A stretch of DNA of 64,000 nucleotides from Gluconacetobacter diazotrophicus PA1 5 (GCF_000021325.1 NC_011365.1:2446001-2510000); one strand, 5' to 3'. Positions 45,997 through 55,487 are shown, counted from the stretch's first letter. The notes: a model not told the origin generated them from the letters alone. Made by a program: numbers and translations.

Positions 45997-48900
45997 ATGA
46001 CCCTGCATGTCGCGCTGACACATCGCACACGGTACCGCTACGACCGCCCGGTCTCGCTCGGTCCGCAGACGATCCGGCTTCGTCCCGCCCCGCATGCCCG
46101 CACGCCCATCGTGTCGTACGCCCTGCGGATCGAACCCAAACCCCATTTCATCAACTGGATGCAGGACCCGTCGGGCAATTACCAGGCCCGGATCGTCTTT
46201 CCCGAACGCGTCACGCATTTCGATGTCGCGGTAGATCTGGTGGCCGACATGGCCACAATCAATCCGTTCGACTTCTTTCTGGAGCCCGAGGCCGAGCACT
46301 GGCCCTTCGCCTACGACCCCGTCCTGGCGGGCGAACTGGCGCCGTACCGCGTCCGCGAAACCCCGGGCCCGCTGCTGCAGGCCCTGCTGGACGGGCTGGA
46401 CCGGACCGAACAGCGCACGGTGGACATGCTGGTCGCGCTGAACCAGCAGATCCAGCACCGCATCGCCTATGTGGTGCGCATGGAACCGGGCGTCTGGACG
46501 CCCGAGGAAACGCTGGCACGCGGGCAGGGCTCGTGCCGCGACAGCGCATGGCTGCTGGTGCAGATCCTGCGGCACCTGGGCTTCGCCGCGCGTTTCGTGT
46601 CCGGCTACCTGATTCAGCTCGTCGCGGACCAGAAGCCCGTGACCGGGCCCGAGGGCCCGACCGAGGATTTCACCGACCTGCACGCCTGGGCCGAAATCTA
46701 CCTGCCCGGCGCGGGCTGGGTCGGGCTGGACGCGACATCGGGCCTGCTGACGGGCGAGGGGCACATTCCCCTGGCCGCGACGCCCGAACCGGCCTCGGCC
46801 GCGGCGATTTCCGGGCTGGTCGAACCGTGCGAGACCGAGTTCGATTTTTCCATGGCGGTGACGCGGGTGCTGGAAACCCCGCGCACCACCCGCCCGTACG
46901 ACGACGCGCAATGGCAGGCGATCCTGGAGGCCGGCCGGGCGGTGGACGCCACGCTGGCGGCGGGCCATGTCGGCCTGACCATGGGGGGCGAGCCCACCTT
47001 CATCGCCGCCGCCGACATGGACGCGCCGGAATGGAACATCGACGCGCTGGGTCCGACCAAGCGCGCCTATGCCGGCCGCCTGCTGCGGCGCCTGCTGCCG
47101 CTGTGGTCGAAGGGGGCGGCGATCCAGCACGTGCTGGGCAAGCACTACCCCGGCGAGCAACTGCCGCGCTGGGCGCTGCTGTGCCACTGGCGGCGGGACG
47201 GCGAGCCGGTGTGGACCGACCCGGAACTGCTGGCCTCGGACGACGACACCGACACCGCGACCGAGCGTGACGCCGCCGCCTTCTGCGCCGCGCTGGCCGA
47301 ACGGCTGCAGGTCGATCCCGGCCTGGTCAGCCCGGCCTACGAGGATATCCACTACTATCTGTGGCGCGAGCACCGCCTGCCGGCCAACGTGGTGGTCGAG
47401 GACGCGAAGCTGCGCGACCCGCTGGAGCGCGAACGCCTGGCGCGGGTCTATGGCCACGGGCTGAACGTGCCGGTGGGCAGCGTGCTGCCGCTGCGGGTGG
47501 TGGTGCGCGACGGGGTGCGCCGCTGGCAGTCCGGCCGCTGGTTCTTCCGTGGCGACCTGATGTTCCTGGTCCCGGGCGATGCCCCGCTGGGCTTCCGCCT
47601 GCCGTTGCAGAGCCTGCTGTGGGCCAGCGACGCCAGCATCGACCACGACGTGGAACGCGACCCGTTCGCGCCCGTGGCCCCGCTGCCGCCCCATCCGGCG
47701 CTGGCGCGGCGGACGGGCCCCGCCCTGGATGGCATCGCCCCCGAATGGACCCGCCAGGGCGTTCCCGGCCGCGACCACGGCAGCATTCCGGGCGGCGCGG
47801 CCGCCGAGGGGCCGGCCCTGTCCGACCTGCCGGCCCTGCCGCCCTATCCCGGCGGCGGGCTGGGCCGTATGTCGCTGGACCGGGCGATGGCCGATCACCT
47901 GGTCGCCGTGGGGCAGGAGGAGCCGGAACTGGTCCGCACCGCCCTGGCGGTCGAGGCAAGGGGCGGGATCCTGCATGTGTTCTTCCCGCCGCTCTACGCG
48001 GCCGAGGACTGGCTGGACCTGTGCGCGGCGGTCGAGGATACGGCTCGCGCCTTCGGCCGCAAGGTGGTGCTGGAAGGCTACCAGCCGCCACGCGACTCCA
48101 GGCTGCTGAATTTCTCGATCACGCCCGACCCGGGGGTGATCGAAGTCAACATCCACCCCGCCGCAAGCTGGGACGAACACGTCACCCGCAGCGATCAACT
48201 GTACGACCAGGCGCGGCAGGTCGGGCTGATCGCCGAGAAATTCATGGTCGACGGGCGCCATGTCGGCACCGGCGGCGGCAACCACGTGGTGATGGGCGCG
48301 GCCCGCGCGGCCGACAGCCCGTTCCTGCGCCGGCCGGACCTGCTGAAATCGCTGCTGGGCTTCTGGCACAACCACCCGTCGCTGTCCTATCTGTTCAGCG
48401 GCCTGTTCATCGGCCCGTCCTCGCAGCACCCACGGGTGGACGAGGCCCGGGACGACAGCATTGCGGAACTGGAAATCGCCTTCGCCCAGGTGCGGCCCGG
48501 CCAGCATACGCCCCCCTGGCTGACGGACCGGCTGTTCCGCAACCTGCTGGCGGACATCACCGGCAATACCCATCGCACCGAATTCTGCATCGACAAGCTC
48601 TACGCCCCCGAAAGCGCGTCCGGCCGGCTGGGGCTGGTGGAATACCGCGCCTTCGAAATGCCGCCGCACCCCCAGATGGCGGCGGCGCAGATGCTGCTGA
48701 TGCGCGCCGCGGTCGCCGCGTTCTGGAACCGGCCCTATGACCGCCGCCTGGTGCGCTGGGGCACGCGCCTGCATGACGATTTCATGCTGCCGTACTACGT
48801 CCGCCAGGATTTCGAGGACGCGATCGCCGAACTGCGCACCCTGGGCGCGCCGCTCGATCCCGCGTGGTTCGCCCCCCACCTGGCCTTCCGCTTCCCCGAA

Positions 48901-49434
48901 ATCGGCGCGATCTCGCTGCTGGGCATGACGGTCGAGCTGCGCCACGCGCTGGAACCGTGGCACACCCTGGCCGAGGAACCGGGCTCGGGCGGCACCGTCC
49001 GCTATGTCGACAGTTCCGCCGAACGGGTGCAGGTCCAGGTCACGGGCTGGGTGGACGAACGCTACGTCCTGGCCTGCAACGGCGTGGGCGTTCCCCTGAC
49101 CCGGACGGAACGGCAGGGCGAATATGTCGGCGGCGTGCGCTTCAAGGCGTGGAATCCCCCCAGCGCCCTGCATCCCACCGTGGGCGTGCAGTCGCCGCTG
49201 GTCTTCGACGTCTACGATAGCTGGACGGGGCGTAGCCTCGGCGGCCTGACCTATCACGTCGCCCACCCGGGCGGCCGCAATTACGAAACCCGCCCCGTGA
49301 ACGCGAACGAGGCCGAGGCCCGGCGCCGCACGCGCTTCTTCCCCTTCGGCCACACGGTGGGGGCGATGGCGGCGCCGGCGCTCCGGCGCTCGCTGGAACA
49401 GCCGCGCACGCTGGACCTGCGCCGCTTTCCCTGA
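45997..49434 (+). CDS. Transglutaminase-DUF2126 fusion protein
   Basis: 1145 residues. Residues 1-90 are the bacterial transglutaminase-like N-terminal domain (HRTRYRYDRPVSLGPQTIRL), and 150-250 the transglutaminase/cysteine-protease core with C180 (GQGSCRDSAWLL), H229 (DLHAWAEIYLPG) and D245 (GLDATSG). From about 320 to the end lies a large DUF2126 region (GLTMGGEPTFIAAADMDAPEW, HPAASWDEHVTRSDQLYDQA, RHVGTGGGNHVVMG), proposed in the literature to be glutamine-synthetase-like. The protein could cleave or re-form isopeptide bonds. AAGGT lies before the ATG; the long open frame further upstream is antisense to the ATP-grasp gene. Confidence 0.88.
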   Translation: MTLHVALTHRTRYRYDRPVSLGPQTIRLRPAPHARTPIVSYALRIEPKPHFINWMQDPSGNYQARIVFPERVTHFDVAVDLVADMATINPFDFFLEPEAEHWPFAYDPVLAGELAPYRVRETPGPLLQALLDGLDRTEQRTVDMLVALNQQIQHRIAYVVRMEPGVWTPEETLARGQGSCRDSAWLLVQILRHLGFAARFVSGYLIQLVADQKPVTGPEGPTEDFTDLHAWAEIYLPGAGWVGLDATSGLLTGEGHIPLAATPEPASAAAISGLVEPCETEFDFSMAVTRVLETPRTTRPYDDAQWQAILEAGRAVDATLAAGHVGLTMGGEPTFIAAADMDAPEWNIDALGPTKRAYAGRLLRRLLPLWSKGAAIQHVLGKHYPGEQLPRWALLCHWRRDGEPVWTDPELLASDDDTDTATERDAAAFCAALAERLQVDPGLVSPAYEDIHYYLWREHRLPANVVVEDAKLRDPLERERLARVYGHGLNVPVGSVLPLRVVVRDGVRRWQSGRWFFRGDLMFLVPGDAPLGFRLPLQSLLWASDASIDHDVERDPFAPVAPLPPHPALARRTGPALDGIAPEWTRQGVPGRDHGSIPGGAAAEGPALSDLPALPPYPGGGLGRMSLDRAMADHLVAVGQEEPELVRTALAVEARGGILHVFFPPLYAAEDWLDLCAAVEDTARAFGRKVVLEGYQPPRDSRLLNFSITPDPGVIEVNIHPAASWDEHVTRSDQLYDQARQVGLIAEKFMVDGRHVGTGGGNHVVMGAARAADSPFLRRPDLLKSLLGFWHNHPSLSYLFSGLFIGPSSQHPRVDEARDDSIAELEIAFAQVRPGQHTPPWLTDRLFRNLLADITGNTHRTEFCIDKLYAPESASGRLGLVEYRAFEMPPHPQMAAAQMLLMRAAVAAFWNRPYDRRLVRWGTRLHDDFMLPYYVRQDFEDAIAELRTLGAPLDPAWFAPHLAFRFPEIGAISLLGMTVELRHALEPWHTLAEEPGSGGTVRYVDSSAERVQVQVTGWVDERYVLACNGVGVPLTRTERQGEYVGGVRFKAWNPPSALHPTVGVQSPLVFDVYDSWTGRSLGGLTYHVAHPGGRNYETRPVNANEAEARRRTRFFPFGHTVGAMAAPALRRSLEQPRTLDLRRFP

Positions 49435-49454
49435 CCGTTCCCGCTGACCGTTCT

Positions 49455-49486
49455 CCCTGCGGCGCGGCTCGACCGGGGCCGCAGGG
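49455..49486. terminator. Hairpin after the transglutaminase-DUF2126 gene
   Basis: CCCTGCGGC (49455-49463) and GCCGCAGGG (49478-49486) form a perfect 9-bp stem with a 14-base loop, 20 bases after the stop. No T-run follows; it may attenuate or protect rather than fully terminate, since the next gene runs in the same direction. Confidence 0.4.
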
Positions 49487-49550
49487 GGAACGGCGGCCGT
49501 GCCGCGGGCGTTAGTCCGGACTGTGAAACAACGTCCCGGAGGCCCTCGCC

Positions 49551-50642
49551 GTGAAGCTGTTCGCCTGCCAGTCCTGCGACCAGACCCTGTTCTTCGAGAA
49601 CACGATGTGCGAACGCTGCCATCACGTCCTCGGCTATCTGGCGGATTGCGACGACCTCAGCGCCCTGGAACCGGCCGAGGATGCGGACGCGGACCAGGAT
49701 ACGGCCACGCGCCTGTGGCGCCCCCTGGCGGCCGGCGCGGCCGGCGGACTCTACCGGTTCTGCGTCAATGCCGAACACGGCGTGTGCAACTGGCTGGTGC
49801 CCGATGGCGGCGACGCCTTCTGCATCGCCTGCCGCCATAACCGGGTGATCCCCGACCTGTCGATCGAAGGCAACGGCGAGCGCTGGCGCCGCCTGGAAAC
49901 GGCCAAGCACCGGCTGATCTACACGCTGCTGCGCCTGAACCTGCCGGTGAAGACCCGCCAGGAGGACCCGCAGGGCGGCCTGGCCTTCGATTTCCTGGAG
50001 GACGCGCCGGACGGGACCCACGCGATGACGGGCCACCAGGACGGCGTCGTCACCATCGCGGTGCGCGAGGCCGACGATGCCGCGCGCGAGACGATGCGCG
50101 TGGAAATGGGCGAGCATTACCGCACCCTGCTGGGCCATTTCCGGCACGAGGTCGGGCATTATTACTGGAACGTCCTGGTGCGCGACGGCGGACGGCTGGA
50201 AGAATGCCGGGCGGTGTTCGGCGACGACACCGCCGATTACCAGGCGGCGCTGCGGCACCATTACGACTCCGGGCCGCCCCCGGGCTGGCAGGATCTTTAC
50301 GTCAGCGAATACGCCACCACCCACCCGTGGGAGGATTTCGCCGAGACCTGGGCGCACTACCTGCACATCGTCGCCACGCTGGAAACGGCGCGGGCCTACG
50401 GCCTGTCGGTCGACGTGCGGGTGTCCCACGATCCCTCGCTGCAGACCGACATCGGCTTCGATCCCTATGAAGTCGATTCCTTCGCGCCGATCGCGCGGGC
50501 GTGGCTGCCCCTGACCTATGCCGTCAACAGCCTGAACCGCTCGATGGGCCAGGGGGATTTCTATCCCTTCGTCCTGCCGCCCGCGGTGCTGGAAAAACTG
50601 GCCTTCATCCACGCCCTGGTCCACGGCGCCCGCACCGCCTGA
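49551..50642 (+). CDS. Zinc-ribbon HExxH metallopeptidase-like protein
   Basis: 363 residues. Cysteine pairs C6/C9 and C20/C23 (FACQSCDQT...MCERCHHVLG) form a zinc ribbon, a second set lies at C71/C79/C91/C94, and HEVGH at 199-203 within LLGHFRHEVGHYYWNVLV is a zincin active site. Downstream YATTHPWEDFAETWAHYLHI supplies likely further ligands. The family (putative zinc-binding metallopeptidase) is uncharacterised. It lies between the two transglutaminase/ATP-grasp parts of the cluster, so it may process the ligated product. GTG- or ATG-preceded starts nearby are not needed; ATG 49551 begins at the ribbon. Confidence 0.82.
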   Translation: MKLFACQSCDQTLFFENTMCERCHHVLGYLADCDDLSALEPAEDADADQDTATRLWRPLAAGAAGGLYRFCVNAEHGVCNWLVPDGGDAFCIACRHNRVIPDLSIEGNGERWRRLETAKHRLIYTLLRLNLPVKTRQEDPQGGLAFDFLEDAPDGTHAMTGHQDGVVTIAVREADDAARETMRVEMGEHYRTLLGHFRHEVGHYYWNVLVRDGGRLEECRAVFGDDTADYQAALRHHYDSGPPPGWQDLYVSEYATTHPWEDFAETWAHYLHIVATLETARAYGLSVDVRVSHDPSLQTDIGFDPYEVDSFAPIARAWLPLTYAVNSLNRSMGQGDFYPFVLPPAVLEKLAFIHALVHGARTA

Positions 50643-50726
50643 ATCGCGCGTCCCACCGGGGCGGCCGCGCCCGGCCGGCGCAAAGCCGTTTACTGTTGAC
50701 CGTCCTTCGCCCATACATCCTGCATC

Positions 50727-53300
50727 ATGGACATGGCGCAGATCCCTGTGGACGAGATGGTGGACGGCCGTGGCGGCGTCCGGCCCCATTGGCGCGGCCT
50801 GCTCAGCATGATCAGCGACCTCGGCCATCGCGAACTGCTCGAACGGGGCAGGCTGATGGCGCGCGCCCTGCACGACCAGACGGGGGCCGCCACCGCCGGC
50901 CACCCCGGCGGCTGCGACCCGATCCCGCTGCTGCTGACGGCGCAGGAATTCGCCGGCCTGGCCGATGGCCTGGTCCAGCGCGCCGGCCTGCTGGAGGCGG
51001 TGCTGCGCGACCTGTACGGCCCGCGCACCCTGCTGGCCGACGGGGTGCTGCCGCCGTCTCTGGTCTATCCCGCGCCGGGCTTCCTGCGCATGGGGCAGGG
51101 GCATGGTCCCGGCGCGCCCCCCGGCACGCATCCCGGGGGGCGTGCCGCACCCTTCATGACCTTCTATTCGGCGGACCTGATCCGCGGGCCGGACGGGGCC
51201 TGGCGCGTGGTGGCCGACCGGGTGGCGCGCGCCAACGGGGTCGGCCAGGCGCTGGAAAACCGGCGGCAGATGATCCGCATGCTGCCCGAACTGTTTTCGG
51301 GGCGTCAGGTCCGGTCCCTGTCCCCGTTCTTCGACGCATGGCAGGACAGCCTGCAACGGCTGGCGGACCTGCCGGACCGTAATCCCGGCCTGGTGCTGCT
51401 GACCCCCCGCCCGCGCGGCATGCTGTGGGCGGAACACGTCATCCTGGCGCGCGAACTGGGCTGCGCACTGGCCGAAGCCGGCGACCTGGCGGTGCGCGAC
51501 GGCGCCCTGTGGCTGAAGACCGTGCGCGGCCTGCGGCGGGTGGACGTGCTGCTGCTGCGCCAGGATGGCTGGACGGTCGATCCGCTGGAACTGGAAGGCG
51601 GCTCCACGCCTGGAATCGCGGGCCTGCTGGACGCGGCGCGCGGCGGGGCGGTCCATCTGGTCAACCACCCCGCCGCAGGCGTGGTCGAGGCCCCGGGCCT
51701 GGCCGCGTTCCTGCCGTCCCTGGCCCGGACCCTGCTGGGCCAGGACCTGAAGCTGGCGGATGTACGGACGGTCTGGCCGGCGGCGCCCGGCGGCGTCGAC
51801 AGCCTGCTGTCCGGCGACCGGTCGGCCTGGTGGCTGCGCGACGCGACCGACCCGATGGCGCCGATCCGCCGCCTGGACCGCGCGGGGGGCGACATGATCG
51901 CCGCCCTGCGCGACCGGCCGGACCGCTTCGTGGCGGTCAAGGCCGTGGCGCCGTCGCTCGCGCCCTCGGTCCAGCCGGGCGGGATCGAACCCGCGTCGAT
52001 CGTCCTGCGGCTGTTCGCCCTGTTTGACGGGACGGACTGGCAGGTCGTGCCGGGCGGGCTGGCCCGCCTGCTGCCCGACGCCGAGACCCCGCCGGGCAGT
52101 CCGATGCACCGCCCCCGCGACGGCCACGTCGTCACCAAGGATGTCTGGGTCATGGTCGAGGACACGGCCGACCTGGTCGGTACCGCCGCCATCCGCACCC
52201 CCATCCTGGCCATCCGGCGGGGGCAGGGCGACCTGCCCAGCCGCGCCGCCGACGATTTCTTCTGGCTGGGCCGCTACCTGGAGCAACTGGAGGACGCCGG
52301 CCGCGTACTGCGTGTGGTGACCCGCCGCGTCGGCCGGGTCGACGGGTCGCCCCGCGACCGCGCGGAACTGGAAACCGTGCTGCACCTCGCCCGCCGCGTC
52401 GGCCTGCTGCAGGGCGACGTCACGGTGGGGGCCGGGTTCGCGACCCTGGTGCGCGCGCTGTCGGCGGTCACGTTCGATTCCGGCCTGCTGCAGCGCCTGC
52501 TGTCCGAAATCGCGCGGGTCGCCGGCGGCCTGCGCGACCGCCTGACGGCCGAAACCTTCGACACCATCATCGAGGGGACCGACACCCTGCGCATCCAGAT
52601 GCAGGACGCGCGCGTGCCCGGCGACCCGGGCCGCACGCTGGAACGGATCGGCCGCGTCACCGACAGCCTGCTGCGCTATGGCGCGACGATATCCGGGCTG
52701 ACGGCGGAAAACATGGTCCGCAGCGGCGGGCGCCAGTTCCTCGACCTGGGGCGCCGGGTGGAACGGGCTGGCGCGATCCTGACCTCGGTCGCGCTGGTCC
52801 TGCGGCAGAAGGACGTCGACCAGCGGGGCCGGATGGAGGGCGCGCTGCGGCTGATGCTGGAACTCAGCGATTGCGCCATCACCTATCGCTCGCGCTATTT
52901 CGCGGTGCTGCAGCCCGCCCCGGTGCTGGACCTGCTGCTGCTGGACGAGGGCAATCCCCGCGGCGTCGCCTGCCAGATGGCGATGATCACCGAGTCCCTG
53001 GCCGACCTGGAAGGGGGCGGCGGGGACGCTGGCGGCGCGGACGGGGGCCTGGCCGGAACGGCGCGGGCGGTCATGGACCGGCTGCGCGCCCTGGTCGCGG
53101 ACATGCTGGCATCCCCGCAGCAGGACGTCGCGGCGGCGGCGCTGCCCGACCGGATTCAGGATATCCATGATACGCTGCGCAGCCTGGGCCGGCAGATCGC
53201 CCGGCGCTATTTCGTCGTGCTGACCCCCCCGCGCGCGGTGGGCGGCCTGCGCGGCGCGGACCGTTCCGGCGCGATGGACGGGACGATGGACGAATCATGA
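50727..53300 (+). CDS. Fused circularly permuted ATP-grasp / alpha-E protein
   Basis: 857 residues. Residues 1-480 are the DUF404/DUF407 ATP-grasp part (FMTFYSADLIRGPDGAWRVV, ARANGVGQALENRRQM, LLTPRPRGMLWAEHVILAR, DRFVAVKAVAPS); from about 509 an alpha-E domain begins (FFWLGRYLEQLEDAGRVLRV) and ends near QFLDLGRRVERAGAILTSVA. It is a single-chain version of the two genes at 43238-45750. The glycine-rich loop of the split paralogue (GESGGYG) is not conserved here, so its catalysis may differ. The stop overlaps the next transglutaminase start (ATGA). Confidence 0.88.
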   Translation: MDMAQIPVDEMVDGRGGVRPHWRGLLSMISDLGHRELLERGRLMARALHDQTGAATAGHPGGCDPIPLLLTAQEFAGLADGLVQRAGLLEAVLRDLYGPRTLLADGVLPPSLVYPAPGFLRMGQGHGPGAPPGTHPGGRAAPFMTFYSADLIRGPDGAWRVVADRVARANGVGQALENRRQMIRMLPELFSGRQVRSLSPFFDAWQDSLQRLADLPDRNPGLVLLTPRPRGMLWAEHVILARELGCALAEAGDLAVRDGALWLKTVRGLRRVDVLLLRQDGWTVDPLELEGGSTPGIAGLLDAARGGAVHLVNHPAAGVVEAPGLAAFLPSLARTLLGQDLKLADVRTVWPAAPGGVDSLLSGDRSAWWLRDATDPMAPIRRLDRAGGDMIAALRDRPDRFVAVKAVAPSLAPSVQPGGIEPASIVLRLFALFDGTDWQVVPGGLARLLPDAETPPGSPMHRPRDGHVVTKDVWVMVEDTADLVGTAAIRTPILAIRRGQGDLPSRAADDFFWLGRYLEQLEDAGRVLRVVTRRVGRVDGSPRDRAELETVLHLARRVGLLQGDVTVGAGFATLVRALSAVTFDSGLLQRLLSEIARVAGGLRDRLTAETFDTIIEGTDTLRIQMQDARVPGDPGRTLERIGRVTDSLLRYGATISGLTAENMVRSGGRQFLDLGRRVERAGAILTSVALVLRQKDVDQRGRMEGALRLMLELSDCAITYRSRYFAVLQPAPVLDLLLLDEGNPRGVACQMAMITESLADLEGGGGDAGGADGGLAGTARAVMDRLRALVADMLASPQQDVAAAALPDRIQDIHDTLRSLGRQIARRYFVVLTPPRAVGGLRGADRSGAMDGTMDES

Positions 53301-54199
53301 TCTACCGCGTCCGCCACCTGACCCGCTACGCCTATGGCAGCCCGGTCGACCTCGCCGCCCACATCGTGCATGTCACGCCGCGCGACCTGCCGGGGCAGGT
53401 GGTGTGCTGGACCCGGCTGGACGTCACGCCGGCCCCGGCCCGGCGGGTGGACGGCCTGGATTACTTCGGCAACCGCATCGCCTGGCTGTATCACGAGGCC
53501 CCGCACCGCACGTTCGACGTCCTGGCGGATTCCGAAGTCGACGTCTCCTTCGCCCCGCCGCCGCCGGACGGCGCGACCCCGGCATGGGAGGACCTGGTCG
53601 CCATCGCCCGTGGCGGCGGCGATCCGGTTTGGGACGTGGCCGAATTCCTGTTCGACAGCCCGATGTGCGCGGCCAACCGCGCGGCGGGGGATTACGCGGC
53701 CCTGTCGTTCACGCCCGGCCGGCCGGTCCTGGCGGCGCTGCTGGAGCTCAACCGGCGGATCTATACCGAATTCCGCTTTCGCGCCGGTGTCACCACCCTC
53801 TCGACCCCGATCGAACAGACCCTCACCCGGCGCGAGGGTGTCTGCCAGGACTTCACCCACCTGATGGTCAGCGCCCTGCGCTGGATCGGCGTGCCGGCCC
53901 GCTACATGTCCGGCTATATCCGCACGCGCCCCCCGCCGGGCCAGAAGCGGCGGCTGGGCGCCGACCAGTCCCATGCCTGGGTCGCGGCCTGGCTGGGGCC
54001 GGACCATGGCTGGGTCGGGCTGGACCCGACGAACGGAATCGTGGTGCGGGACGAACATGTCGTCCTGGGCTGGGGGCGCGACTATGCCGACATCAGCCCG
54101 GTGCACGGGCTGATCCTGGGGGGCGGCAACGACGTGCTGACGGTGGGCGTGGACCTGGTTCCGGCCGACGAATGGCCGGATGACCTGGCCGGCGGCTGA
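53297..54199 (+). CDS. Transglutaminase-like cysteine protease/transferase
   Basis: 300 residues. N-terminal domain YRVRHLTRYAYGSPVDLAAH and core triad C183 (REGVCQDFTHLMVSAL), H227 (GADQSHAWVAAWLG) and D243 (WVGLDPTNG). No signal peptide, so probably cytoplasmic. Translationally coupled (ATGA) to the fused ATP-grasp/alpha-E gene. It corresponds to the N-terminal third of the 1145-residue protein without DUF2126. It may cleave or exchange the bond made by the ligase. Confidence 0.9.
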   Translation: MIYRVRHLTRYAYGSPVDLAAHIVHVTPRDLPGQVVCWTRLDVTPAPARRVDGLDYFGNRIAWLYHEAPHRTFDVLADSEVDVSFAPPPPDGATPAWEDLVAIARGGGDPVWDVAEFLFDSPMCAANRAAGDYAALSFTPGRPVLAALLELNRRIYTEFRFRAGVTTLSTPIEQTLTRREGVCQDFTHLMVSALRWIGVPARYMSGYIRTRPPPGQKRRLGADQSHAWVAAWLGPDHGWVGLDPTNGIVVRDEHVVLGWGRDYADISPVHGLILGGGNDVLTVGVDLVPADEWPDDLAGG

Positions 54200-54254
54200 C
54201 GGGGCTTCGCCCCACGTCCCGCCACAGGCCGGGGGCCTTGGGAAACCGATTCGG

Positions 54255-54407
54255 TCAGGGGCTGGATTTCTGCAGGCCGGACTCGAAGCCCATGCTCTGC
54301 CAGACTTCCTTCTGGGTCATCGGGTGTTTCTTCCTGCCCCCGCCGCCGCAGGCAGCGACCGACAGAAGCAGGGCAGCCAAGCCTAAAAGCCGAATAGTCT
54401 GGAACAA
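54255..54407 (-). CDS. 50-residue lipoprotein with TTG start
   Basis: Signal IRLLGLAALLLSVAAC with lipobox VAAC, then GGGGRKKHPMTQKEVWQSMGFESG. The TTG at 54407 follows GGGAGG by five bases, a strong Shine-Dalgarno; the longer upstream frame with an ATG has no support. A short conserved-looking tail suggests a small outer-membrane lipoprotein of acetic acid bacteria. Function unknown. Confidence 0.6.
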   Translation of the reverse strand: MFQTIRLLGLAALLLSVAACGGGGRKKHPMTQKEVWQSMGFESGLQKSSP

Positions 54408-54563
54408 CGATGCCTCCCGCCTGGACAGGCGGCGTTCATAGCAGGAAATCCGCCCCGCGCGGAAGATCCGGCGTCCCATACGGGGCAGGGGCTTTCCTTG
54501 CCGGGGAAACGGGCCGATATAACCGGTCGTAACCCGTCAGGTCACAGGAAGCGGCAGGACAGA

Positions 54564-55487
54564 ATGCTGAAGACCCTTACGCCGGAACCGATGCGCATCC
54601 TCCATACCGTCGCCGACCTGCGGCACGTCGTGCGCGCCTGGAAGCAGGACGGGCTGACGGTCGGGCTGGTGCCCACGATGGGCGCGCTGCATGACGGGCA
54701 CCTCAGCCTGGTGCGGGCGGCCCAGCAGGAAATGGACCGGGTGATCGTCTCGATCTTCGTCAACCCCACGCAATTCGACAATCCGGCCGACCTGGACAGC
54801 TACCCCCAGACCCTGGACGAGGATTCGCGCCTGCTGGCCGACGCCGGCACGCATATCCTCTACGCCCCCACGGTGGCCGAGATGTATCCGCCCGGCTTTT
54901 CGACCACGATCTCGGTGGCCGGCGTATCCGAAGGGCTGTGCGGCGCCCACCGTCCCGGCCATTTCGACGGGGTGGCCACGGTGGTGTGCAAGCTGTTCCT
55001 GCAAAGCCAGGCCGACGCCGCCTTTTTCGGCGAGAAGGATTTCCAGCAGGTCCATGTCGTGCGCCGCATGGCCGCCGACCTCGACATCCCGATCCGCCTG
55101 GTGGCCTGCCCGACCCGGCGCGAGGATGACGGGCTGGCCATGTCGTCGCGCAATCGCCGCCTGACCGCCCCCGGCGAACGCGATCGCGCCCGCGCCCTGC
55201 CGCGGGCCCTGGGCGACGCCGCGCGGGACATCGCCGCCGGCCGTCCCGTGGGACCGGTGCTGGCGGCGACGCGGACGCGCCTGCTGGATGCCGGCTTCGC
55301 CGAAATCGAGTATCTGGAATTGCGGCGCGATTCCGACCTGGCCCCCATGGCGCAGCGCGACGACCAGCCGGCGCGCCTGCTGGTGGCCGGCCGGCTGGGC
55401 ACGGTCCGCCTGATCGACAACGTGCCGGTAGCTGGGGAAGAAGAGCCGGGCCCGGCCCGGGCCGGCAAGGGGTTGGGGACCCCTTGA
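54564..55487 (+). CDS. panC: Pantothenate synthetase
   Basis: 307 residues. ATP-dependent ligation of pantoate and beta-alanine, last step of pantothenate synthesis. Motifs: LVPTMGALHDGHLSLVRAA (HIGH-like), SIFVNPTQFDNPADLDSYP, AAFFGEKDFQQVHVVRRM and the KMSKS-equivalent LAMSSRNRRL. The C-terminus has an extra Pro/Gly-rich tail of about 20 residues. ATG 54564 follows CAGGACAG; ATG 54591 is a shorter alternative. Monocistronic here; no panB beside it. Confidence 0.95.
   Translation: MLKTLTPEPMRILHTVADLRHVVRAWKQDGLTVGLVPTMGALHDGHLSLVRAAQQEMDRVIVSIFVNPTQFDNPADLDSYPQTLDEDSRLLADAGTHILYAPTVAEMYPPGFSTTISVAGVSEGLCGAHRPGHFDGVATVVCKLFLQSQADAAFFGEKDFQQVHVVRRMAADLDIPIRLVACPTRREDDGLAMSSRNRRLTAPGERDRARALPRALGDAARDIAAGRPVGPVLAATRTRLLDAGFAEIEYLELRRDSDLAPMAQRDDQPARLLVAGRLGTVRLIDNVPVAGEEEPGPARAGKGLGTP

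Noticed and set aside
45979-49353. 1124-codon open frame on the minus strand
   Set aside because: It is antisense to the transglutaminase-DUF2126 gene, whose motifs are clear. The translation is rich in His, Gln, Arg, Gly and Asp without any domain, as GC-rich antisense frames are.
49281-53168. 1295-codon open frame on the minus strand
   Set aside because: Antisense to the metallopeptidase and the fused ATP-grasp/alpha-E gene; low-complexity composition and no motif.
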